From Panicum virgatum (Eukaryota; Streptophyta; Magnoliopsida; Poales; Poaceae): a stretch of 64,000 nucleotides of DNA. Position 1 is the stretch's first letter. Each line of letters begins with the position of its first letter. Below, in pieces: positions 45,420 to 57,767 of the stretch. The notes under the pieces were generated by a model, which was not told the origin of the DNA, made no database searches, and saw only the letters and a list, made by a program, of their open reading frames with translations. The position numbers and the translations under genes are program-made. The stretch is from NCBI RefSeq assembly GCF_016808335.1, contig NC_053143.1, positions 50,871,441-50,935,440 on the forward strand, written 5' to 3'.

Positions 45420-48400
45420 AATTAAGACAGCGCTGCCCCGCCCCGCACCACACGGTAATTCCCACAGCGCTGCCCCGCCCCGCGCCGACAGCCCGCCCCG
45501 CCGCACTGCGCCACCCCGCCCTGCCGCGCCACCACTCCGGCTGGCCGCGCTGCCGCTACACGTCCCCGCCGCGCCACCCTTCCCCACCGCGGGCGCTCCG
45601 GCCCGCCCCACCGCGCCACCGCCCCGCAGTACTGCCGCCACCCCGCCCCACCGCCACCACCCCGGCTCGCCTGCTGTGGCGGAACCACCCAAAACTACTA
45701 GGCCCGGGTACATTGATCTTTGTTGCTAAGCAACTCTGACCCAAATTGTCACTCACCGGTAGTTCCTCGAGTGAAGCCTCGATTAAAGCCACGCTATTCC
45801 AGGATCAGCAAACAACACTCACACGAAGGTGAGCCCAGAGATTACAACACAGAACATTTCATACATCTCAGAGTGATTGCAGCGGAAAGGAAATTTATTA
45901 CAAACCAGGTTCAGAATAGTAAAGTACTACAAAGTTCCATCTACTCAAATTATTTAAGTCTCATTATTCAGCGGAAGCATTAAAAGATAACTAGCGAAAT
46001 AAAGTGACACATCGATAAAGCCCGTACGAAAACGTCACTCAGCGGGAGGGTGGTCAGCACCAGCTGAAGGGCCATCCCATTCAACAGACCAACCCGGAGG
46101 CAAGGTACACGGCCAAGTAAGACTTGCAAACAGATCCTCGAAGTTAGTACTTGAAAAATAGTGCCACAAGCAAGGCTGAGTATACTAATACTCAGCAAGA
46201 CTGACCCGTCTCCGAATATAATATAGTCCGATAACTAGACATGCAAGGCTTTTTGGTTAGTGGGGTTGTTTTGCCGAAAACGCCACTAAGAGTTGATCCT
46301 TATTTTCAGATTTTATTTAGCCATCTTCCAGTTGGATTAACCATTCTAAGTTTGCATCTAACTCTATACAAACATGGTAGAGCAATCATTTAATCAACCA
46401 GCAGTATTATCATCATCATGTTCCACTTGTTACTCTGTGTGACCGAAAACATTAAGCAATCTCATGCCGTGAGAGGCGGACGATTCCGAATCGAATTTCA
46501 ACCTGGCCAGGGGAACCTAGACCACACGCATGGGGATCGACTTCGCTCCCGCCCACGATACAGTTCCCCTTTCTTTCCAGTCCGTGGATCCGGGTCACCC
46601 TCCCCGACTACAGAGCCCGACGTCTCTGCACCCGTACGTCGCGACAAAAATAAAACCTACTTCTACCCGGAGGGTGAAGGGTCGTTCCACTCGCCGGTCC
46701 AATCAGGTACTTAAGCTTACCGATTACCATATTTCTCGGTATGTGGCTAGTACTTTCAAACGCTTAACGAAATGAGCCACACGCCGCGACCTTAGCCATT
46801 TTTAACTACACCAGCGGGGTATCACAACTACACAACCCCGCCCGTTGTCCTTATATTTCAGTAGGAATTAAGGTCAGTAAAATTCCTATTTGCTCGCGAG
46901 AGGCAGGAAACCCCTCGACTTCTACCGTACCTAATTAACATGGCAACTAGTCGATAAAAAGATCCGGTATCAAACAGAGGTACCTAGGGATCATGCATCT
47001 AAGGTTTTCGATCAACGCCTAGAAAACTTAAATGCAGAAAGTAACTATTACAACACATTATAAATAGATAAATGAATAATAACTCGGAAAAATAAGGCAT
47101 AATGCACTGGGGCTTGCCTTCTTGGGCACTGTCAGGCAGAAAAACCTCTGGGGCTTGGCCCAGGTCTTGAGATAAGTTAGCACAATTCAGATTAACCTCC
47201 TGATCAACACGAGAGTCCGCGGGCACCAGTTCGTAGTCACCGTCCGCGAGATTAACCGTTTCTATATGCAATGCAAGATTATAAGTTACTCATGGATAAC
47301 GATTTCTTTCCTTCACGATAAAGTTGTAGTTCAACAAAAGTTAATTTAGTGATGATTTCAACATTTCATTTCATGGGCAGTCATTTATAGAGTAGTGAAC
47401 ACAACTATGTTTCTTCATGAATGAGTGGGGGTTTGGTTTTCATTTTTAATATGACAACATAGCACGTTTTCACCATTTCATAACAACAATTCTACTCATG
47501 AGCTAGTGATGAAACTTAAAGTAACACAGATCCAAACTTAAGCATTTATGGTATAAATTTCAACCTCTAACCATAAAGCAATTACCAAAACTATTCATGT
47601 AAGTAGATTACTCTAGTTGCTTCACCTTTTTGCACAGAACGTTTGACATGGGTTCTTGTGCTACAATTTTTACAGAAGCATCTACAAAGCATCTACTCAG
47701 CACTGAAATTTTTCCAGATTTTATTCACTTATACAGCAGAGGTGACAAAAAGATCAAAATTAGCAAGCTATTAACTAAGATTAAATCTACAGAGAGTTAC
47801 ACTAGGGATATGGTTCTCAAATTTTTACCAGAGCCTAGTCATGAGATAAACATACTCCAAAAAAATTATCAAGCTTTATATCCACCAGATAAATTAGTCA
47901 TGCAATTAACTTAACATGAGTTAGCATAAATTTCTCACAGTTCATTTGACCAGTACTGCATGTAAACTTTTTATTACAAATAGAAAATACTCTAAAAAAG
48001 AATATATCCAAAAATCATGATCATATATGTTGTAGTTTACTCAGAACAAAAATGGTAAATCTAACCATGAGATACTAAGCATGATTATTAACTAAATCAA
48101 AACACAGTAACTGCAGGTCAAAATTTTTAGGCAGGACCACAGAACTAAATTAAGACTTCAGAAATAAATATAAATTTTTCTGAGCATAAGAAATATATAT
48201 GATGAATTAAGTTGATTAAACAAGCATAAACCATGGTATATATCAAATGAACTCTAATAAATCTAAAATTTATGGATTAACTAGGTTTCAGTTACACATG
48301 CATGTAGTAAAAATTACAGAGCAAGTTCATGTATATGTTTTCCAGCATTAATTCAGGAAAGTCGACAATAGATTAGAGAATCTTGATTGTTCCAACATGA

Positions 48401-50540
48401 TAACTGTTTTGGTTGGGTGCCATATTTTTACTGTGAACTTAATATTCCATCAGTGATAACATATTAAAAAAATCAAGGTCATTTGTTGAGTGGAACTTCC
48501 TGAACATGCATAGGGTGATTTTCTTATTCTTTTTCCCAGATTAAATTTGGTAGAGTTTCTGCAGATATTACTGTTACAAAATTTGTAGATCTTGTTACAA
48601 GGATTCCAGATCCGTTGAGTTTGCATTTTTATGATTTTTCTGCGATTTGTTCTGCATTTTAGAAGTTCACTGATATACACTGGAATTCTTGCAAACACAC
48701 CCTCGAACGAAAAAAACAAATTACAACCGGGCCCTTCGCCGGCCTTCTCCGCCGCTGCAGCTCGTCGGTGGTGTTCTGCTAGGCAGGGCTTACCGTGGCT
48801 GCAACGGGGAGGCGCGTGGGAGAGAGAAGATCGAGGAACACCTACCCTTGTAGCCGTTCGGGTGGAGGAAGGTCGGAAACGAGCTCGCCGGCGCTAATGG
48901 CGGAGAAGATGTTCGGGTCGCCGGCGTTGTAGGCGAAGGAGGGCTCGGGGTAGAGGAACGTGGCACGCACGAGCACCGCGAGAGCGTGAGGATGCTCCTG
49001 GGGTAGCTCTCGTGCACGCTCTCCCTCTGGGCTGGCCGGTCCGCGGTGAGCCCGAGCTCGCCGGCGGCGGCGCAGAAGGGGAACGACGTCGGGAAAGGCT
49101 TTGGGTTCGATTCCGCGCATGTGGAGCTCAACTGGAAGGTGGAGAAGCTTTTGGGGTGGTTGGATGGAGCAATGCGGGGCTGTGGTGGCCGGTCCGCGCG
49201 AGCTAGATCTCGCCGGCCATGGCGGACAGCGGGAGGAGGAAGAAGGAGGGGAAGCCGCGCGACGGCGGGGCTCTGGGGGTACTTATAGGCCAGAGAGCAC
49301 CTGGGAGAGGGGAGTGGTGTCTGGGGGAGGCGGGTTTGGTCCGGGGCGCACGACGGCGAGCGGGCGGAGCGAGCAGGCGGCGAGCTGCATGGCGGGGCGG
49401 CGTGGCGGCTCGGGAGAGCGTCTGGGACGCGTGTGAGCGTGGGGAGGTGCCAAGTGGCGGGCCAGGTGGCGCTGGATGGCTTCCCTGGTCCACATGGCCG
49501 CGGACGCGCCGTGGACGAGGTACACCGGTGGCGTACGGCGAGCGGCGGGCGAAAACAGAGCAAGCCGAGAGGAGAGAGATGGAGGTGAGGGCATATCTGC
49601 GATTTCTGAAAATTCAGGGACCTCTCGGTAAACTAAAAATATCTCCTACTTAGAGGGCTCAAATGAAAAAGTGTTTAATACCAATTTTGCATAACTTTTC
49701 AAGATCTACAACTTTTGTGTTATGCAAATTTTCATTTGAAACTCACATTTTGAACTATTTGTAAATTTTCAAACTTGCACAAAAGGGCTTTGGTTTTATT
49801 CAGTTTTTTATTTGTTTTTGGCTGAAGTTCAATTGAGCACATGTCAATTGAAGTACCTCTCATGAGCCAACTAAAATTTTGTGCACATTTTTGAATTGAA
49901 ATTTGAGTAGCTTTTCACTCCTTTTTCTTTTCTCCTTTAATTTCTTTTGTATACTTTGACTTTTATTTGACCCCTTCTCCTTGAATTAATTTCCCACATT
50001 TTTCTTTTAAGTTCAAATGGGGTACAGTGATTGTATTTAAGTGTACTGACACATGAGGTGTCACACCTGCCCCGCCGCCACCGGGATGCTGCGCCGCCCG
50101 AGGCCGCTGCTCGAGCTCACCTCCGTCCGAGGCTCGCCGGCGGCCCTCGGCGCCACCGCAGGCCAGGCCCGGGTAGCGCTGCCGAGACCTGGCGCCGCCG
50201 CGCCACCCCGCCCCACCGCCAGCATCCTGGCTCGGCTGCCCCGCTGCCACCGGCCCAGGACGCCGCGCCGCCCGAGGGGACGCCGTCACCCTGGTGACCC
50301 CGGCTCCGCGCGCCGCTGCTCGAGGCCACCTCTGCCCGAGGCCGCTGCTCGAGCTCGCTGGCGGCCCTCAGCGCGCTGCCACAGGCCGGGCCCGGGTAGC
50401 GCCAACGAGACCTGGCACCGCCGCAGGCCGCTCCCCGGCCGCCCTCCACCCCGACAGCCCCGGCCGACCTCCATCCCGCCTCAACCCTGCCGGCCCCGGC
50501 CACGCTCCACCTCGCCACCTCGCCGGCGCCCGCTGACCTC
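45420..50540 (+). other. GC-rich leader block of CACTA-3, split by the solo LTR
   Basis: CCGCC-rich sequence at 45420-45674 resumes at 50071-50540 after the LTR insertion. Long frames in it are low-complexity Pro/Arg/Ala and are not taken as genes. It matches the GC-rich leader position in CACTA-1 and -2. Confidence 0.45.
45675..50065 (-). mobile_element. Solo LTR, 4.4 kb, gypsy-like
   Basis: TGTGGCGG...GGTGTCACA with a perfect 5 bp target duplication CCTGC (45670-45674 and 50066-50070). In the minus direction it starts TGTGACACCTCATG and ends TTCCGCCACA, typical of long grass Ty3/gypsy LTRs. A TATA-like TATAAGTACCC (minus) lies near 49287-49277, followed by a GC-rich stretch whose frames (up to 257 residues) have no domain. 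The first and last few hundred bases are not similar to each other, so this is one LTR rather than a complete element. Confidence 0.75.
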
Positions 50541-50798
50541 GTCCCGCCTCAAAGTTGGTGAAATTTTTTTTGGCCATTTCTTTGAAATTTCATTGCAATT
50601 GATGCAAATATATATGGATAATATAGCTGTATTTTTTCTATTTGCATGAAATTAAAGGAAAAATGTAGTGAATTTGACCTCAGATGCCGCACTAGTGGTA
50701 GTTGTGGAAATAGTTATGCACTAGTGTAATAAATAAGTTGACTTTACATGAAATTATAATTTTTGTAGGCTTAAAAATCGCAGTACATATACGCCATC

Positions 50799-51248
50799 TT
50801 GTTGAGCTTAGCCACCTGCACCGACACACGCGTCCCCGTCTCGGTCGCCGTCGAGTTCTTTCAAGAAATATGGGCTAGTTGGGATGTTGTGTACAAAGTA
50901 TCGCCACACGGTAAATTACCTGTCCCGAACAATGAAGATTACAACATAGACCCAAACACATATGTCGGTGAGTTCTTTCAAGAAGATGGGCTAGAAGGGA
51001 CTTTTCAGATAGACTTAACCGAAGCGATGGGAATGGAATTGGACAATGAAAGAATTGATAACAACGATGCAGGGGATGAGGTTCACAATGTCAAGGACAT
51101 AGAATTACTAGAGCGATTACGCTTAGGCAATGACAGTGATGATGACAGCGTTCCTCCTATAGAGATCGACGGTGATTATATCGACACACGTGATAACGAT
51201 GATGAGACATATGATCCGGCTAATCCGGATCATGATGACTATTTCTAA
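50799..51248 (+). pseudogene. CACTA-3 transposase C-terminal tail
   Basis: 150 codons ending TAA. After WDVVYKVSPHGKLPVPNNED it has NIDPNTYVGEFFQEDGLEG and then TFQIDLTEAMGMELDNE and a highly acidic end. This resembles the region after DUF4216 in CACTA transposases. The catalytic part is absent. The first residues read as a partial duplication of the EFFQE motif. Confidence 0.6.
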
Positions 51249-51393
51249 TACATGTAAGAACTATACTAATTAATTTTTTATACTATTTTTGTTCATTTTA
51301 GTAATTGTACTTACTTTAAATACTAATTGTACTACTTTTTAATGACATCTACTTATTGATTTACTCATTTTAATTTCAGGAGATTGTTCGGCG

Positions 51394-53562
51394 ATGGCGG
51401 GGCGCGGGAGAGGTCTGATGAGGTCACTCACAGACCTGTTGGGCGGCAGATCTACCGACACAGGTGTGTCCTCCCATAGGACTCGACGGACAGGCAGAAG
51501 AAGTCGGAGGAGTGGAGCGGGTTCGTCGACGCGCAACGCCGCTAAGGGCTCTGGCACGGCTGCAGGGAGGAGGGCTAGGAGGAGGAGCAGGAGAGGGGCT
51601 CCTCTTGTAGAGGAGGAGGAGGAGGAGGAGGAGGCCGGTGCTGAGGAGGAGGAGGAGGACCAGGACCAGGACCAGGAGCAGGAGCACGAGCAGGAGGAGG
51701 AGGAGGAGGACTTGGGCGTACCTGCCGTCTGGCAGCGAGGCCCCTCGAGGCTCCCGAATCGTCCGATACCTCTAGAGCACCGACCGGTCCTCCGACCTGA
51801 CGGGAGCCGGCAAGTAAGTTTAGAAGATTTCATTACATTTCCTTTTGATACATTCAAAATCACAATTGACACTAATATTATCTCTCAATAACTTGCGCAG
51901 GAACTTTGTGATAGTTGTTCCAGGTGTTGCTCACAACCGCATGATCAATGGCATCCTGGGACTGCTCTACAAGCGACACTACCAGGCGCCATGGATGTTG
52001 CTGGGGTACGTCAGCCGGCGTCTTCGTGGGAGCAATACATCGCCAAACCGGATGCACCAGATGAGGAAGGCAGGGTATTCGACAACAAGGTGCACCGGGT
52101 GTTGAGCGAACTATGGGTAAGTCTTCATGGCACTACATTTACGAATAAATCATATTCATTGGACATTTTTGAAATAATGACTTTGTTCACATTTTTGTGC
52201 AGGATTTCTACAGATGCGAGGAGGGAATGATGCCCAGGGTGATACAGGTGCCTAGCAAAGCATGTTACAAGCTGGTGGCTGATATGTTTTACGAGGCGCG
52301 CATTCTGGCCGTCATCGACTACAAGGCTAAGATCGAAAGAGTGAGGATCTACAAAGGACCTGCGAGAGACCTCAGACTCACCCGGGAACAGTACTTGCGG
52401 GTAAATACTCAATCTAACTTAAATTAACTATATTCCATTTGTTCTTCTTACATATCATAATTTGATGATGTGCAGGTGCCTCCATGGTGGATTGCCAATG
52501 ATTATCCGTGCTGGGAAATGATAGTGGACCGGTGGTGCTCGCAAGAGTGGCTGAAGATGCACGAGGCTGCCCGGCAGCGACGTTTGATGATGCCAGGTGC
52601 ATCGCACCATCAGGGCAACCGTAACCTCAAGACGTACGCGGCTAGATATGTATGTGAATTAATTTCTTTATTCTAACGCTCAATTCTGCATAATTTCTAA
52701 TCATCTTCTTTTTTTCGCAGCCGACGGCACATGGTGGTGTGCCTTGCACCCAAGTCCAGGCATACTGTTTGGCCCACAAAGGGAAGGCGACGTCCGATGT
52801 CACCTTCAACCCGCAGGATCCGCCCGAAGCGTACAGCAACGCAAGCGTCCACAGCTGCCTCAGTGGGTACACCTCGATGGCACAAGAAGTTCGTGGGCCG
52901 GAGTTTGATGCGATCAATGAGCCCATTGATGGAGAAGTCATCATGAGGGCGGGAGGAGGCAAGAAGCATGGGCGGTACTGGTTTGGCGATAGTTTAGTCG
53001 ACACGGTGACTACTCCCACTCTCTCACAGATTCGAGCCAGGAGTACCAGCTCAAGCCCTGCCATACGCCCATGGCCAGACACTACACAGGCTCAGATTGA
53101 GGCTGTCAAGGTTATTTCTGTTTCATCCGTCGTTCCTCCATTTTTACATATGTTTGCTTTGAATTCTAACCCTGGGATCAAATCCTTTAGGCCTAGATGG
53201 AAGCAGCCTTTTAAGCACGGCGGGAGGCGGCAGAGGAGAGGTGGCGGGCCGAGCGAGATGACATCCAGGCAAACTTGGATCAAGCTCTAACATTTATGCA
53301 AAGCCTGGGCTCGGCGATGGGTGTTTCGCCTCCACAATTTCCTCCGGCTCCACTTGTTCATCGGGCAGAAACTCCTCCTACCGTAAGTGGCTTTGACTTC
53401 TATCGAGTTTCATTCGTCTTAGTGACTTAGCATTAATCTAGAATGATTTAGAAATAATGCCTTATGATACATCTACAATGACTTATAACTTAGGCTAATG
53501 CTTGTATTTCATTCTTAAGGTAACTCAATTCTTATGTAACACATGCAATATATATATATATA

Positions 53563-53619
<57 letters not shown>

Positions 53620-53860
53620 GCTTATGTGCAGATGGCCCAGTCAATCCTGACTTCTCGCCTCCGGTGCAGCAGCCTCAGCAGGTTGTGTGACCACCGCCTC
53701 AATGGGTGGCTTGGCTTCAGCAGCAGCAGCAGCACCCGCCACTACTGCAGCAAGCTTGGTCGCAGACGCCTACATGGCCGCCCCCGCAGATGTGGCCGCA
53801 GGACCCACCGCCGCCGCCGCCGCCGCCGTCGGCCCCGTGAGTTGTATGCACTTGATTAGT
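51394..53860 (+). pseudogene. CACTA-3 second gene: Transposase_24 type
   Basis: Multi-exon gene starting MAGRGRGLMRSLTDLLGG. Exon 1 (to 51813, donor CAA|GTAAGT) carries Arg-rich then Glu/Asp/Gln runs. Further exons begin near 51901, 52202 (DFYRCEEGMMPRVIQ), 52476 (PPWWIANDYPCWEMIVD) and 52721 (HKGKATSDVTFNPQDPPEAY), then about 53192 (coiled-coil-like AEERWRAERDDIQANLD) and 53632. The blocks match plant Ptta/En-Spm Transposase_24 proteins, considered TNPA-like DNA-binding partners. A frame change near 51985 inside exon 2 and a stop at the start of the 53192 exon indicate decay. No C48 peptidase domain follows, unlike in CACTA-1 and -2. Confidence 0.7.
53553..53619. repeat. (TA)n/(TG)n microsatellite
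   Basis: Alternating TA and TG dinucleotides within the last intron of the CACTA-3 second gene. Confidence 0.9.
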
Positions 53861-54084
53861 AGGGACATGAACATGTATGAACTATTGTATGGACTTGTAG
53901 TTACTACTTGTGGTTGTCGATGAACGATACTAGAGTTTCTTTGTATCTGTGTATTTCTGGATAATATAAAATGCCTGCGATGCTTCTTTGGATACATGAA
54001 ATGCTTATTGTGATATATATGAAATGTTCGTAATGCTTGGGGTAACATATATGTAACCGACAAAAAAAATCAAAACTGGGCTCT

Positions 54085-54202
54085 TTGCCGTGTGCATTTA
54101 CCATGGCACACGGCAAAGAAGCCCTCAAAACAGTAGCCCTGGACATTATTTGCCGTGTGCAAATGCCCTGGCACAGATTTGCCGTGTGCAAATTTCCCCT
54201 CC
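54085..54202. repeat. Right-side repeats of CACTA-3
   Basis: Four to five TTTGCCGTGTGC units. No GTAGTG terminus follows. After about 54202 the sequence is patatin intron. Confidence 0.75.
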
Positions 54203-54320
54203 CACTCCCCTTGTGCCCTTTTCTTGGATGTTGATTGAAGTTTGCATAGTTTCCACGGAGTGGTTGATTTGCACCTGATATATGATTGTTGTTGGTGATG
54301 CACTGATGCAAGATTCTCAG

Positions 54321-55427
54321 GAGGGGCTGGATCTCGAGCATGTGGCAGACAATTAAGAATGTGTGGAAAAAGGCATGGGGCGGCCCCAAGTACCACGGCA
54401 ACTTCCTGCACGAAACGATCGAGGGAGTGATGCAGGACATTAGGGTGAAGGACACGCTGACCAATGTCGTCCTGCCGGCGTTCGACGTCAAACGCATGCA
54501 TCCCGTACTCTTCAACACGCTAGACGCCGAGAGGGAGCCACACAAGAACGCGCGCCTCGCCGACATCTGCATCGCCACGTCGGCGGCTCCCACCTTCCTG
54601 CCGGCACATAGCTTCAAGACGGAGGGCTTCGACGGCAGGATCTACGATTTCGAGCTCATCGACGGCGGCGTGGCGGCCAACAACCCCACCATGGCCGCCA
54701 TGTCGGTGCTCACCAAGGAGATGCTCCGCGTCCGCCAGGAACTCGAGGACCAGAACGTGATCCTCATACATGGTGGTGACGTGCCTGTAAGCACACGCAC
54801 TATGGCCACCATGGCCAAGCGTGAACAAGAAAGAGGCGCCAAGCGGAACAAGAAGAAAGAGGCGCCAAGCGTGTACAAGAACATCCTCGTTCTGTCCATC
54901 GGGACAGGGACCAAGATGAAGAAAAATTACACCGCGGCGGATTGCAACAAGTGGAACATTCTCAACTGGCTCACCAAAGATGGCTCCAACCCACTCATCG
55001 ACATCTTCTTCAGCGCCAGCGACGACATGGTCGACATCAACGCCCAGGTGCTCTTCGAGGTATTTGGTTGCGAGAAAAATTACCTACGCATCCAGGTAAG
55101 CACACTGGTAGCTAGCTAGCTCATCGACCATCAACCGACGATCCCTTGCACTAGCTGTCAAACAATGTGTGAACGTATGGATGCATGTAGACTGACAAGC
55201 TGACGGGAGAAACGGCGTTGCTGGACTGCACGACCCAGAGGAACATGGACATGCTGATCGAGATCGTCAAGAAGCTGCTCGACAAGCCGGTGGCAAGAAG
55301 CGTGGAAATCGACACCGGGGAGTACAAGCCCCATCCGTTCATCACCAACGAGATGCAACTTGACATTTTTGCCTCCAAGCTCTGCCGGGAACGCAAGCTT
55401 CGCCAGCTAGGGGTGGTACGGCCCTAG
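54321..55427 (+). pseudogene. Patatin-like phospholipase, 5' exon missing
   Basis: Two exons: 54321-55095 (acceptor TTCTCAG, donor CCAG|GTAAGC) and 55191-55427 (acceptor ATGTAG). The encoded part has GPKYHGNFLHETIEG, TSAAPTFLPAH, ELIDGGVAANNPTMAAMS (Asp of the Ser-Asp dyad), LSIGTGTKM, SASDDMVDINAQVLFEVFG and NYLRIQ|TDKLTGETALLDC. Plant patatins hydrolyse acyl groups from membrane lipids and act in defence and storage tissue. The first exon, carrying the oxyanion GGGxRG loop and the nucleophile GTSTGG, is absent; the region upstream is CACTA-3. An Arg/Lys-rich stretch near 54823-54871 is a 23-26 bp tandem duplication. The remaining frame is open, but without the nucleophile it cannot be a lipase unless another 5' exon is spliced in. 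Confidence 0.85.
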
Positions 55428-55545
55428 TGACCTCTTCACAGTCCAACAAAAACTTTAAATTATTTAGTTCAAAATTGTCTAAAATTAAAGCCCGGCCCTT
55501 TTAGGACCCGGCCCTTAAATTTTATAGTTCAAAATATTATGCCCT
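55428..55545. other. Patatin 3' flank
   Basis: Short AT-rich stretch between the patatin stop and CACTA-4; AAAGCCCGGCCCTTTTAGG and GACCCGGCCCTTAAATTTT form a small direct repeat. Confidence 0.4.
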
Positions 55546-57767
55546 CACTACTACATAAACGGTTTTTAGGGACGGGTTAAAATCTATTTCTAAAGACAGG
55601 TACCACACCTGCTCCTGCCTTGCGCAGTTAAAAATAGCTGTTTTGTAGGAACGGATACGTTACCCGCCTCTAGAAACCAATTTACAGAGACGGATCACCC
55701 TCTTACCCGACCCTACAAATTGATTTCTTAGGGCGGATGAGGGTATGTCTAAAATTAAGATTTTCAGAGGTGGGTCGCGACGTCACCCGCTCCTACCGAT
55801 TGAATAAAAAAATTAAAAAAACAGGCCACCGACAGCAGCTCGTAGCTGCTGCTGGCTCCCCGTGCGCTGAGCCATGGCTCTGCGTCGTCGACGTGCAGGT
55901 GGCCCAAGCTGTCTCCGCCGGAACGCGCGCCGAGCTGCCGCCGTCGGGCCCGCGCAGTCGCGCTTGCCGCGCAGCCCCCCGTCCGCTGCCTCCGTGCCGC
56001 CACGGCACCGGCCTCACGCCCCCGCGGCACCGCGCCTCCGCGTCCCTGGCTCCCTGCGCAGTCGGCGTGGAACCGATGCGCACCGCGCATTCAGGGGCCT
56101 TCTCCCCTCCTCCGTCGGCGTCGGCGCTAAGGGGCCGCGCGGCGGGGACCTAGCGGAAGAGCGAGCCTTCTCCATGGTGTTCGAGAGGGCGGCCATGGAG
56201 CGAGCCTTCTCCATGGAGTTCGAGATAGAGATCCTTCTCTATGGAGCCAGCAACAGCAAGCCTTCTCCGTGAGGCTGGCCATGGGATGAGGCTGGGCCTT
56301 CTCCACGGATTTCGAGAGAGAGAGAGAGAGATCTGAGGAAGAGCAAAGATAGAGTGCGGGAGAGACCGAGAGATATGAGAGGATAAGTACAACATGTTGT
56401 GCTGAGATGAGAGGATAAGGCCGGCCTAAAGCTGACCTCAGCAGTCCCCTCCCAGTCGTCCCACGCACGCTGCCGCGGCCTACGTGGCCCGAACCCGACC
56501 CCGCCACCTCCGCCAGCACGCCCGCCACATCACCCTCTCGAGACTTCCGCGGGGTGCTGCTGAGAGCAAGTATTATAAGGTCTAGTCAACAGGCTGAGAG
56601 ATTGTCCACGTCATAAAAATCTTACGTGGAGGAGTGAGACGAGAAGAGAGAGAATGGAGCCGGCGGTTGATGAATCGCCCGGCTGAATCACGGCAACCGA
56701 GAACAAAGTGTCCGCTTCCAGCCAGTTGTGGGCGACTCAGCAGGCGCATCTTCCTCCTTTCCGATCCTGTGTGCCTAGGACTGTGTGTGCCGTCTCCATG
56801 CAGCAGGGCACGGCCTGCCATGCGGCAAGCGCACAGGCCACAAAAAATCATCGGCACATGCAAACATTGATTACTTGTGCATTTAATATAACTCTCCTCC
56901 CAGCCAGTCTATAGCCCAGTTACTATATGAGTCAGCTGCATTATTGACTAAATATGACCTGGCACATGTATTCAGCCGGCAGCCGGCTAAATTACTGGCC
57001 ATGCTCTGAGGTCAGCCTAAGAGATGAGGCAGTGCGCTTGGGTTGCCGGATCGATGATGTGGAACGAGCGGATGCTCTCGGATCGATGATGTGGAGCAGA
57101 CAATTTTGACTGGGCTGATTATTGTAGGGCGGGTGTTGGTGTCACTCGCTCCTAAAAATTATTTCTAGAGGCGGGTGAGGGGGTGATCCGTCTCTAAAAA
57201 TGGTATTTTTACTCCCTCACCTGCCTCTAAAAATATTTTTTTTTAAAATTTTTAATATTTTGTTTAAATGAAAACATATAGCAAAACATATCTAAAAAGA
57301 GTGAAATTTTTACTATAAGCTTATTGTGACATGTAGAAATTTAAAATAATATCAAATCTATATTTCAACATATGTAGTGATTAAGAGTGTGAAACTATAA
57401 TGTATAACTCACTCACTCTACTCTCTCATATAACTCAAGACTTACTTTGTGATTTTCACACTCATAATCATTATATGCACTGAAATATACTTTTGATATT
57501 TTTTCTTGTTCTATAGATCAAATTAGGTCTATTGCAAAAATTTTACTTTTTTATATGTTTTGCTATTTTTTGAATTAAACAAATTTTCAGAATAATATTG
57601 AAAATTATTTTTAGAGACGGGTGAGGAGATGACCCGCCCCTATAAATGCATTTTTAGAGGCGGGTCGATTGCTACAGTAATCGACCACCATTTGTAGCAA
57701 CGGGTGACTTTTTGGTCCGCACTTAAAAAAATTCGAAGCGTTGCTACAAATCATTTTTGTAGTAGTG
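55546..57767. mobile_element. CACTA-4: small non-autonomous element
   Basis: 2222 bp from CACTACTACATAAACGG to TTTTTGTAGTAGTG. The flanking triplets are CCT and CTT, one mismatch from a 3 bp duplication. Subterminal repeats of the GGGGCGGG/CCGCCCCT type occur at 55560-55790 and 57120-57240, and at 57600-57670. The right 80 bp, including GGGTGACTTTTTGGTCC, match the right end of CACTA-2, so the two belong to one family. The interior has a GC-rich block (55840-56160), repeats of GAGCCTTCTCCATGG (56161-56216), a GA tract and a palindromic AT-rich unit (57240-57600). No transposase. Confidence 0.85.
57240..57600. repeat. Palindromic AT-rich unit of CACTA-4
   Basis: The ends (TGTTTAAATGAAAACATATAGC near 57255 and TATGTTTTGCTATTTTTTG near 57560) are roughly complementary. 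It is the single-copy counterpart of the palindromic units in CACTA-2. Confidence 0.6.

Larger units (their letters stand above)
44237..54202 (+). mobile_element. CACTA-3: second CACTA family, TTTGCCGTGTGCC repeats, 3' end lost
   Basis: Starts CACTACGGGAGACC. The left end has about eleven TTTGCCGTGTGCC units in both orientations (44256-44470), a second cluster lies at 45277-45400 and the right-side cluster at 54085-54200. It carries only the C-terminal tail of a transposase (50860-51248) and a multi-exon Transposase_24 gene (51394-53860). A solo LTR interrupts it at 45675-50065. No right CACTA terminus was found: the last repeat runs into a patatin intron, so the 3' end has been deleted. Confidence 0.8.

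Noticed and set aside
45265..45739. Plus-strand frames of about 154 residues
   Set aside because: Built from CACTA-3 repeats and the CCGCC-rich block; cross the solo LTR boundary.
48790..49563. 257-residue minus-strand frame
   Set aside because: Inside the solo LTR downstream of its TATA box, GC-rich, no domain; likely LTR leader sequence.
50053..50649. 198-residue plus-strand frame
   Set aside because: Continuation of the GC-rich leader of CACTA-3, not protein-like.
55737..56272. Open frames in CACTA-4 (138 and 132 residues)
   Set aside because: Low-complexity GC-rich block matching leader regions of the family; no domain.
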